18,621 nt of DNA from Palsa-870 sp039935415. GTDB lineage: Bacteria; Chloroflexota; Dormibacteria; Dormibacterales; Dormibacteraceae. Below are positions 13,748 through 18,621 of the stretch, piece after piece (within the stretch, counting starts at the first letter, position 1; each line of letters opens with the position of its first letter). The notes beneath the pieces are model-generated. The model searched no databases, was not told the DNA's origin, and saw only the letters and a program-made list of their open reading frames with translations. The position numbers were made by a program, and so were the translations under genes. The stretch is from contig JBDTKH010000063.1 in assembly GCA_039935415.1 (NCBI GenBank), positions 1 through 18,621 on the forward strand. Direction: 5' to 3'.

Positions 13748-14707
13748 TTACTTCTCTTCCTCTTCGAGGAGCTGAAGGAAGCGGTCTTCCAGCGTCTGGT
13801 GACGTGGCGTGACCTCGTAAACGCGGCCGCCGAGCGCCACGATCTGCGACACGAGGTCGGGCACGCGGTCCGGCTTGAGGTTGGTGAACGTGAGCTGGTC
13901 GCCCTCGTCGTCGACGGCGCCGAAGCCGGCGAGCTTGCCACGGGCCGCCGCGTCCAGGCCCGCCACGCGGACCTTCACCGCGGTGCCGCTGAGCAGCTCG
14001 TCCATCGTCCCGGAGGCGATGACGCGCCCGTGGTCGACGACGGCGACGCGGTCGCACACCTGCTCGACCTCGCTCAACAGGTGAGAGTTGAGAAATACAG
14101 CCGTGCCGCGCGACGCGAGCCCGCGGATGATCTCACGCACGTCGTGCCGCCCGACCGGGTCGAGCGCGGATGTGGGCTCGTCGAGAAAGATCAGCTCAGG
14201 CTCGCCGAGCAACGAAGCGCCGAGGCCGAGCCTCTGCTGCATGCCCTTGGAGAAGGTGCCGACGCGATCGTCCGCGCGCTCGGTGAGGCCGACCGTGTCC
14301 AGCGCGGTTGTGATCTCGTCCCTCCAGCTCGAGCGTGGGAGGGGCGCCAGCTCGCAGTGAAGCGCAAGGACCTCGCGCGCCGACAGCCAGCCCTGGTACC
14401 GGAAGAGCTCGGGCAGGTAACCGATGCGGCGCCGGGTCTGAAGGTCGCCGATCCGCTTGCCGAGGATCGCCGCATCCCCGCCTGTCGGCCTGAGCAGCCC
14501 GAGCAGCAGCTTCACCGAGGTCGTCTTCCCGGCGCCATTCGGTCCGAGAAAGCCGAACACCTCGCCTCGCGGCACCGTCATCGAAAGGCCCGCGAGCGCG
14601 ACGGTACGGCCGAACCGTTTCGAGAGGTTGACGGTCTGAATTGCGGGAGTACCGGCGGCCGCCCCTTGCGAGGCGGCCGCTTTCGTTTCCGTTACTGCAT
14701 CAGCCAC
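13748..14707 (-). CDS. ABC transporter ATP-binding protein
   Basis: A 319-residue ATPase with every nucleotide-binding motif intact: Walker A GPNGAGKTT (55-63), signature FSKGMQQRLGLG (152-163), Walker B LIFLDEPTS (172-180), D-loop ALDP (181-184) and H-loop His209 in NSHL. After the core, residues 235-319 form the small C-terminal domain common in ABC-2 exporters of the CcmA/NatA type. The first 20 residues are Ala/Thr-rich and poorly conserved. The GTG at 14707-14705 is used since no nearer start precedes the domain. The 21-bp gap after the anti-sigma gene contains TTATAG on the minus strand, 10 nt before the start, a possible -10 element for its own leaderless promoter. It partners with the permease that follows directly. 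Confidence 0.9.
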   Translation of the reverse strand: MADAVTETKAAASQGAAAGTPAIQTVNLSKRFGRTVALAGLSMTVPRGEVFGFLGPNGAGKTTSVKLLLGLLRPTGGDAAILGKRIGDLQTRRRIGYLPELFRYQGWLSAREVLALHCELAPLPRSSWRDEITTALDTVGLTERADDRVGTFSKGMQQRLGLGASLLGEPELIFLDEPTSALDPVGRHDVREIIRGLASRGTAVFLNSHLLSEVEQVCDRVAVVDHGRVIASGTMDELLSGTAVKVRVAGLDAAARGKLAGFGAVDDEGDQLTFTNLKPDRVPDLVSQIVALGGRVYEVTPRHQTLEDRFLQLLEEEEK

Positions 14708-14728
14708 GAGCGAGGCTATAACGCCCGC

Positions 14729-15826
14729 TCAGGTCAAATGGTTAGCGATGTCGACCGCGTCCGACTGCTTGATGGTTCCGGCCACGGCGTAGACGACGCC
14801 GTTCTTGACCCAGATCACGCCCGCGCCGACGCCGGTGTTGTCACCGAGGGCGACCCCCTTGACTCCCTGTACGTCGACGGAGCTCGAAGTTGCGTACTCG
14901 ACCGGGATCGGGATGGGAAGGGTCGTGCTCGGGTCGCCGATGCCCTTGATCGCGGCGGTCAGCTGCGGCGAGATGCCCGGTTGGGAGAGCAGGTAGTCGA
15001 CGAACTGCTTGACGGTGACTTGCTGTGACGAGGCGACTGGCGCGCTGGACTCGGCGACGACCAGCTGCGGCAGGTTGGCCTGCGTCACGTCCGAGCCGGA
15101 TGCCGGCGCGTTGAGGTTGCCGAAGATCTCGGCCACCGCCGGACCGACGGTCACTGTGAGCTGCGCTCCGTCCATGCCCGCGGGCATGTTGGGCAGCGGC
15201 TTCCCGGCCTGCGCGGCCGCGGCCGCCGCCTTGTCTGCGCTGAATGTGAACTGGGCGACTGCCTTCGTCATCGCCCCGTACGTAATGGTCGATGAGACGC
15301 CGTGCGGCAGCTTGGCCACCGTAGGAATCCTGAGGCCCGAAGCGCTCGCGGCTTCGACTGCGCCGGTGACGACCTGGAGCTGCGGCTTGGTCGTCCACGA
15401 GAAGGTGCCGTAGGCACCCAGCTCGGAGAGGGCCTGCATGTCCGCGACCGTCACAGGGACGGGCGTGACTGTGTTGGGCGCGAAGACGTTTCCGCCCTCT
15501 GCAATTGCGGTCGCGAGCAGCGCAACCAGAGCCACCGCGCCGGCAAAGGCCAGCACCATCGGACGCGAGCCCGGCCTGACGACCGGGAGCCGGAAGCCGA
15601 ATCGCGGCCGGGCCGTGGGGGCGGAACGCACGCGGTCGAACGCCGCTGCGACGTCCACGTTCAGCGCGGGCGCCGCGAGCAGGCTGGTGATCGAGCGTGC
15701 GTCATCGGCCACGCTCTTGAACCGAGCCTGGCAGTCCTGGCAGGTTTCGAGATGGCGCGCGTCGGCGCCGTGAGCGTCCGGATCGTCAACCATCCGGCGC
15801 AGAGTTCCTTCAGACAGATGTGCCAC
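14729..15826 (-). CDS. Zinc-finger anti-sigma factor with large extracytoplasmic domain
   Basis: A 365-residue single-pass membrane protein. The N-terminal ZAS domain carries His25-x3-Cys29-x2-Cys32 (HLETCQDC), the zinc-binding site that grips an ECF sigma factor. A transmembrane helix lies at about 90-108 (VLAFAGAVALVALLATAIA). The roughly 255-residue exterior part is Ala/Val/Thr/Pro-rich, with repeated beta-strand-like segments and an Ala-rich stretch (DKAAAAAAQAG); it resembles no domain I can name and may sense an envelope signal. Zinc-finger anti-sigma factors bind their partner at the membrane and release it under stress. The GTG at 15826-15824 has an ideal AAGGAGG site, and the gene overlaps the sigma gene by 17 nt, matching a cognate pair. 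Confidence 0.85.
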   Translation of the reverse strand: MAHLSEGTLRRMVDDPDAHGADARHLETCQDCQARFKSVADDARSITSLLAAPALNVDVAAAFDRVRSAPTARPRFGFRLPVVRPGSRPMVLAFAGAVALVALLATAIAEGGNVFAPNTVTPVPVTVADMQALSELGAYGTFSWTTKPQLQVVTGAVEAASASGLRIPTVAKLPHGVSSTITYGAMTKAVAQFTFSADKAAAAAAQAGKPLPNMPAGMDGAQLTVTVGPAVAEIFGNLNAPASGSDVTQANLPQLVVAESSAPVASSQQVTVKQFVDYLLSQPGISPQLTAAIKGIGDPSTTLPIPIPVEYATSSSVDVQGVKGVALGDNTGVGAGVIWVKNGVVYAVAGTIKQSDAVDIANHLT

Positions 15827-16322
15827 GGGTAACCTCCTTGCGAAGCGCGGATTCCGCGCGTCTCAGTAACGTGCCGACTTGACCTATTCCGACGCCGAGC
15901 GCCTGGGCGACCTCGGCGTAGCTGAGACCGCTGGCGCGAAGCACGAGCACGGCGGCCGGTTTGGGCGCCAGCCGCGCGAGCGCCCGCCGCACCTGGCGGC
16001 GGTCCTCGTTAACCTCGAGCTGGTTTTGCGGATCCATGATGTTCGCGTTCTCGTCCGACGCCTGAGCGAGCTCACGCTTCTGCCGGCGCCGGGCGCCGCG
16101 CAGCCGGTTCAGCGCCGCATGCGCCGCCGCGCGATGGAGCCACGCGGGCGCGTACTGGGCGCTCGCGGAATGGAGGCGGTGGAAGTCGATGAAGACCTCC
16201 TGCGCGACGTCCTCCGCTTCGTGCGGGTCGCCCAGGACACGGTTGGCGATGCCGGCAACGCGAGCATATTCGGTCCTGAAAAGTGCTTCAAACGACTCGT
16301 CGTCCGATCTAGTGCTCGCCAT
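15810..16322 (-). CDS. ECF-family RNA polymerase sigma factor
   Basis: A 170-residue protein with the two ECF domains. Region 2 covers about residues 11-78: FEALFRTEYARVAGIANRVL, then GDPHEAEDVAQEVFIDFHRL, which contains the conserved DxxQEVF core-binding signature. A linker of about 30 residues (80-110) is rich in Asn, Glu and Gln. Region 4, about 112-162, has the helix-turn-helix SYAEVAQALGVGIGQVGTLL that reads the -35 element. The family is a typical SigE-like/ECF factor controlled by a ZAS anti-sigma. The ATG at 16322 is preferred over an in-frame GTG at 16352 because the family usually starts 5-10 residues before region 2. Its stop lies 17 nt inside the anti-sigma gene. A 69-bp gap separates it from the upstream membrane-protein gene. 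Confidence 0.9.
   Translation of the reverse strand: MASTRSDDESFEALFRTEYARVAGIANRVLGDPHEAEDVAQEVFIDFHRLHSASAQYAPAWLHRAAAHAALNRLRGARRRQKRELAQASDENANIMDPQNQLEVNEDRRQVRRALARLAPKPAAVLVLRASGLSYAEVAQALGVGIGQVGTLLRRAESALRKEVTRGTSV
15833..15839 (-). promoter_or_regulatory. Strong Shine-Dalgarno of the anti-sigma gene, inside the sigma gene
   Basis: AAGGAGG on the minus strand lies 6 nt before the GTG start of the anti-sigma gene and within the last codons of the sigma gene. It settles the anti-sigma start and implies well-matched translation of the pair. Confidence 0.8.
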
Positions 16323-16354
16323 CCGCCTGCCCACCTCGAGATGCGTGCCCACCG

Positions 16355-16388
16355 AATGACAAGCACCACCAGGCGTCGATTTGTGACA
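16355..16388 (-). promoter_or_regulatory. Possible promoter region of the ECF sigma gene
   Basis: In the 69-bp gap upstream of the sigma gene the minus strand holds TGTCACA (16388-16382) and, 20 nt on, TGTCATT (16361-16355). TGTCACA resembles the -35 element of ECF41-type promoters, but the expected CGTC at the usual distance is absent. This could be an autoregulated promoter or a pair of half-sites. The call is tentative. Confidence 0.25.
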
Positions 16389-16391
16389 CTT

Positions 16392-16871
16392 TCAGGCCGC
16401 CTTCGGGCGCCTGATCAGGTGCAGGGTCAGCGCCTTGAAGAAGGGACCGCCCCAGAGCCCGACGTTTAGCAGGGCGGCGAAGATCACGACCGCGTCGATG
16501 CTCTCGCGGCCGGCCCCCGTCCAGTAGACGTCCTGGAGGTTCAGCCACAGGGCGAACTCATCGAGCGTTAGCGCGGCGCCGACCCCGTACACGATCGCTG
16601 TCGCGCTGGACAGCAGGCTGGACCCGACACCTCGCTCGATCAGCCAGATGTAGCCGACCAGCAGCAGCAGCAGGATGCCGAAGACGAGGTGGTGGATGTG
16701 GAGCCCGCCGTGGGTGACGACGTTGTGGAACGGTCCCACCCCGGCCCGGATCATGTACGTGATTCCACGCACGAGCGCGAATGTGACGAGGAAGCCACCT
16801 GAGGCTAGAAACAGCCGCTCCCTGCGCTCATCGGCGAAATGGAACTGATAGATCCGCTTGAGAGCGCTCAC
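16392..16871 (-). CDS. Four-helix integral membrane protein with conserved-looking His cluster
   Basis: A 159-residue protein with four hydrophobic helices at about 20-41, 56-78, 85-109 and 123-144. A histidine cluster, THGGLHIHH (53-61; His54, His58, His60, His61), opens helix two. An acidic pair, LTLDEFALWL (101-110; Asp104, Glu105), lies in helix three. Buried His and Asp/Glu in a small membrane protein suggest metal or haem binding or a membrane enzyme, but I recognise no named family. Similar proteins of unknown function seem familiar from actinobacteria. The GTG at 16871-16869 lies 3 bp after the EVE gene stop, so they are probably co-transcribed; the ribosome site is weak. It lies upstream of the sigma factor gene. 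Confidence 0.75.
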   Translation of the reverse strand: MSALKRIYQFHFADERRERLFLASGGFLVTFALVRGITYMIRAGVGPFHNVVTHGGLHIHHLVFGILLLLLVGYIWLIERGVGSSLLSSATAIVYGVGAALTLDEFALWLNLQDVYWTGAGRESIDAVVIFAALLNVGLWGGPFFKALTLHLIRRPKAA

Positions 16872-16874
16872 GGA

Positions 16875-17450
16875 CTAGCCGGCGAGGGGTCTCCTGCGAC
16901 GGGCGCTGCGCGCCAGCTCGTCCTCCAGGATCACGAAATCGTTGCGGGGCAGCGCGTGTATGTGGCCCTGGAAAGCGAGCGTCCAGTGTTCGGGCGGCCA
17001 CTTGCGCACGTAGTCGAGCCGGTACGCGAGCTCCTTGGCCGGCACCCAGTCGGCATCGTCGAGCACGATGTCCGCGCGGATGTGGACGCGCCACGGGTAG
17101 TCCTCGTCGCGTCGCGCCGACCGCCAGATCGGGGTGTGGTCCTCGTACATCGGTGAGGCGACCGTGACCGAGGCGGCAAAAGCCATGCGGCCGGTGACGT
17201 AATAAAGGACGCGATCGCCGACGCGCATCGTCTCCACCCGGCGCCGGTGCCGGCTCTTCAGCCCCTGGATCGTGAACCCGTGCTCACGTGTCTTCCGGAA
17301 GTTGTCGGGTGAGCTGACGACCATCCAGTACTGAGAGGCGCGACCCTCGGTGCGGCCTGACTTTCGCTTGCGGCGGGAGCGACCCGAGCGCGCGGGGCGG
17401 TCGGTGGGCGAGGCGCTGGGTTCTGGGGTGGATTCGGGGGTGTCCGACAT
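16875..17450 (-). CDS. EVE-domain protein
   Basis: A 191-residue protein. Residues 1-38 are disordered, Ser/Thr/Pro- then Arg/Lys-rich and probably nucleic-acid-attracting. From residue 39 the EVE fold (PF01878, PUA-like) runs to about 180: QYWMVVSSPDNFRKTREHGF (40-59), then RVGDRVLYYVTGRMAFAASV (76-95), then the acidic/aromatic segment DEDYPWRVHIRADIVL. EVE domains bind modified bases in DNA or RNA and often occur beside restriction or RNA-modification genes. Here the neighbours are a DinB-like protein and a membrane protein, and no methyltransferase or nuclease is adjacent. The ATG at 17450-17448 has AGGGA 5 nt upstream, and the gap after the DinB stop is 6 bp. The basic tail is unusual but not unique. 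Confidence 0.85.
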   Translation of the reverse strand: MSDTPESTPEPSASPTDRPARSGRSRRKRKSGRTEGRASQYWMVVSSPDNFRKTREHGFTIQGLKSRHRRRVETMRVGDRVLYYVTGRMAFAASVTVASPMYEDHTPIWRSARRDEDYPWRVHIRADIVLDDADWVPAKELAYRLDYVRKWPPEHWTLAFQGHIHALPRNDFVILEDELARSARRRRPLAG

Positions 17451-17456
17451 GAGTCC

Positions 17457-17975
17457 CTAATCCATCACCGGGCGCATGGGACCCAGGTCCTGTGTCTCGG
17501 GCAGGAGCGCGGTCAGGTTGCGGATCTGCACGATGTGGGCCACCTCGTGGCGCGCGACCATCCGGCACACGTCGAGCAGCGTCATCTCGCCGCCGCGTGG
17601 ATCGGTGAGCGTTCGATCCCACTCGCCTTTGCCCCACCCGTGGAGCAGGTCGACGGTCCGGCGGCGCACCCGCGCGAAGTCCTCCAGCGCCTCTTGCAGC
17701 GGGCGCTCGAGCTCGCCGTCGGTGCCGGGATCGATCGTCGCGCGAACGTCGGCCGTGGCGAGGCCGTCCAGGTGGGCGTGTCGCAACAAGGCGTCCACCC
17801 TTGGACCCGACTCGAGCAAGTGCCCGATCAGGCCGCCGAGCGTGGGAAAGGCCGGGCCGTGGCGGTAGCGCAGCCGCGTCTCGTCCAGTCCGTAGACGAG
17901 ATCCCCGATGCGCTCCGGCACGGAACCCATCAGCAGGACCACGTCCGCCGGCGCCATCTCCTCCCGGAGTTCCAT
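17457..17975 (-). CDS. DinB-family (DinB_2-like) four-helix protein
   Basis: A 172-residue all-helical protein. The metal-ligand trio expected of DinB/YfiT proteins is present: His52 in LIGHLLES, and His143 and His147 in ARHEVAHIVQIRNL. LIGHLLE and the HxxxHxxQIRNL ending are the strongest family marks. Members bind a divalent metal; some are thiol S-transferases (bacillithiol or mycothiol dependent), and many respond to damage. The function of this one is not predictable. The ATG at 17975-17973 is used; Met7 is an alternative start, and both have purine-rich tracts too close to be ideal ribosome sites. It is first in the minus-strand string and lies 27 bp from the divergent zinc-ribbon gene, so they share a promoter region. 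Confidence 0.8.
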   Translation of the reverse strand: MELREEMAPADVVLLMGSVPERIGDLVYGLDETRLRYRHGPAFPTLGGLIGHLLESGPRVDALLRHAHLDGLATADVRATIDPGTDGELERPLQEALEDFARVRRRTVDLLHGWGKGEWDRTLTDPRGGEMTLLDVCRMVARHEVAHIVQIRNLTALLPETQDLGPMRPVMD

Positions 17976-18002
17976 GACTCCAAGACTGACATACTCGAAT
18001 GG

Positions 18003-18200
18003 ATGGCCCAGGCACAGGTTGCGTGCGAGAAGTGCGGAGCGAAGCTCGTTCCGGACGCCGCCTATTGCGAGCGTTGCGGCGAACGAACGAGGCGTGCCCG
18101 CCGTCTGGTCCGTGTGGCGATCAGGGTTGAGCTGGTCTTCTTTGCTCTAGTCGTGATCCTTGTCATCGGATTTACCTGGATTTACGCCGCGCAGCACTAG
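18003..18200 (+). CDS. Small zinc-ribbon membrane protein
   Basis: A 65-residue protein with two Cys pairs, Cys8-x2-Cys11 (CEKCG) and Cys22-x2-Cys25 (CERCG), forming a zinc ribbon. A basic stretch follows (RTRRARRLVRV) and then one transmembrane helix at about 43-62 (VELVFFALVVILVIGFTWIY). The basic stretch on the N-terminal side predicts that the ribbon faces the cytoplasm. Such zinc-ribbon/single-helix proteins are common in Actinobacteria and Chloroflexi and have no assigned function. The ATG at 18003 is only 27 bp from the divergent DinB-like start, leaving little room for two separate promoters. A strong hairpin follows its stop. Confidence 0.75.
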   Translation: MAQAQVACEKCGAKLVPDAAYCERCGERTRRARRLVRVAIRVELVFFALVVILVIGFTWIYAAQH

Positions 18201-18204
18201 AGGT

Positions 18205-18233
18205 ATGAGGGAAACCCAGATGGTTTCCCTCAT
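18205..18233 (+). terminator. Perfect 12-bp stem hairpin after the zinc-ribbon gene
   Basis: ATGAGGGAAACC (18205-18216) and GGTTTCCCTCAT (18222-18233) pair over 12 bp with a 5-nt loop, starting 5 bp after the stop codon. The stem is strong and well placed for transcription termination. No T-run follows on the plus strand, so it may act with a factor or protect the 3' end. Confidence 0.7.
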
Positions 18234-18489
18234 CGCGCGTGCGGCTTCGCCTCAGGCGCTGCTCTTTTCCGGCATAACGTAGGGATTTACTTAACCCGGA
18301 TTTTGCAGGAAGGTAGGCGGCATCGGATTTCGGAGACAATCTGAGTCGACGGTGGCCGGATTCGGGCGCAACGGCCCGTCGATGATGTCACCGGTCTCTG
18401 TGAGAGGGGCGCGACACTCCCAAAACCGTTGCTTGAGGCCAATTCAAGGCGTGCTTGTTCGGAAGCGATCACGTTGGTTGCAGATCTGC
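18234..18489. other. Non-coding stretch between the hairpin and the transposase remnant
   Basis: No convincing gene is seen on either strand over these 256 bases; the open frames are short and compositionally poor. The right-hand part (from about 18295) probably belongs to the insertion sequence. The left-hand part is spacer, with a more AT-rich patch around 18277-18294 that may be the insertion site. Confidence 0.5.
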
Positions 18490-18621
18490 TCAGGCTGCGG
18501 CTTCGAGGCGACGCAGGCGGCGGAACGCGTCGTATAGAACCGGCGTCCATCGCCAGTTCTGTTGCAACCTGAGGATAAGCCGGCGGCCTGTACGAACGAT
18601 TCGAGCAGCGGTGTGGAGAAG
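18295..18621 (-). mobile_element. Terminal part of an IS1380-like insertion sequence (partial)
   Basis: From the right edge the minus strand encodes a transposase C-terminus, followed by about 195 bp of non-coding sequence that ends in CCCGGATTTTGCAGG (18295-18309). As I recall, sequences like this occur at the termini of IS1380-family elements, so I place the element end near 18295. The other end and any target duplication are outside the window, so the boundary is tentative. Confidence 0.5.
18490..18621 (-). CDS. IS1380-family transposase, C-terminal 43 residues (cut by window edge)
   Basis: The minus strand is open from the window edge to a TGA at 18492-18490. The translation contains TAARIVRTGRRLILRLQQNW, then WTPVLYDAFRRLRRLEAA. 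This matches my memory of IS1380/IS4-type transposase C-termini, where a helix ending in Arg-Arg-Leu is followed by a Leu-rich strand, a Trp and a last Arg/Leu helix. None of the DDE catalytic residues are in view, so activity cannot be judged. Lys/Arg-rich chance coding is the alternative. Confidence 0.6.
   Translation of the reverse strand, partial: LLHTAARIVRTGRRLILRLQQNWRWTPVLYDAFRRLRRLEAAA

Noticed and set aside
13628..15028. 466-codon plus-strand open frame
   Set aside because: It is antisense to the ABC ATPase and anti-sigma genes, whose motifs are clear on the minus strand.
18287..18550. 87-codon minus-strand open frame over the right-edge region
   Set aside because: Ser/Arg/Pro-rich without motifs. 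It overlaps the better supported transposase C-terminus in another frame and the presumed non-coding IS end.
1..18621. tRNA, rRNA, CRISPR array or restriction-modification system
   Set aside because: No cloverleaf-like sequences, regularly spaced repeats, or nuclease/DNA-methyltransferase pairs were seen; the EVE protein alone is not enough to call a defence system.

Overview
This is a GC-rich, densely packed bacterial chromosomal window with many GTG/TTG starts, stop-start overlaps and operon-like gene strings. I see no plasmid, phage or CRISPR signature. The gene set (UPF0182 membrane protein, ClgR-like regulator beside ClpP, tandem ThyX-like protein, actinobacterial IlvG-like ThDP enzyme, ECF sigma with zinc-finger anti-sigma) fits a soil-type Actinobacteriota, Chloroflexota or Candidatus Dormibacterota genome. 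That placement is inference from recalled families, not a search.

Layout. Positions 1-300 hold the N-terminus of a UPF0182 membrane protein (minus), followed by a short GC-hairpin spacer. From about 2460 down to 439 (minus) lies a coupled set: XRE/ClgR-like regulator, ClpP serine protease, NAD-dependent epimerase. The regulator-clpP pairing recalls actinobacterial ClgR control of Clp proteases. From 4925 down to 2525 (minus) are a GNAT acetyltransferase, a pyridine nucleotide-disulfide-type FAD oxidoreductase, and a visibly decayed SRPBCC-family gene that lost its middle. A SAM methyltransferase (5793-5017, minus) then faces a plus-strand block across a 248-bp intergenic region.

The plus-strand block (6042-12844) holds a two-domain ThyX-like flavoprotein, a small arginine/glutamate-rich protein, a plant-type asparaginase/isoaspartyl peptidase, an IlvG-like ThDP enzyme, a Glu/Leu/Phe/Val dehydrogenase overlapping it by 4 nt, and an alpha/beta hydrolase. 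Asparaginase (releases ammonia), glutamate dehydrogenase (interconverts ammonia and glutamate) and an acetolactate-synthase-like enzyme suggest an amino-acid/nitrogen theme.

The minus-strand block (17975-12884) runs DinB-like protein, EVE-domain protein, four-helix histidine-rich membrane protein, ECF sigma factor, long zinc-finger anti-sigma factor, ABC ATPase, ABC-2 permease. The first three genes are separated by only 6 and 3 bp, and sigma/anti-sigma overlap by 17 nt. It may be a stress or envelope-response unit. A tiny zinc-ribbon membrane protein diverges from it with 27 bp between start codons. The right edge contains the C-terminus and probable terminal region of an IS1380-like insertion sequence.

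I found no clear-cut novel system. The best leads are the divergent tandem ThyX protein, the DinB/EVE/membrane/ECF string, the ERR-repeat small protein, and the duplicated start region before the IlvG-like gene.
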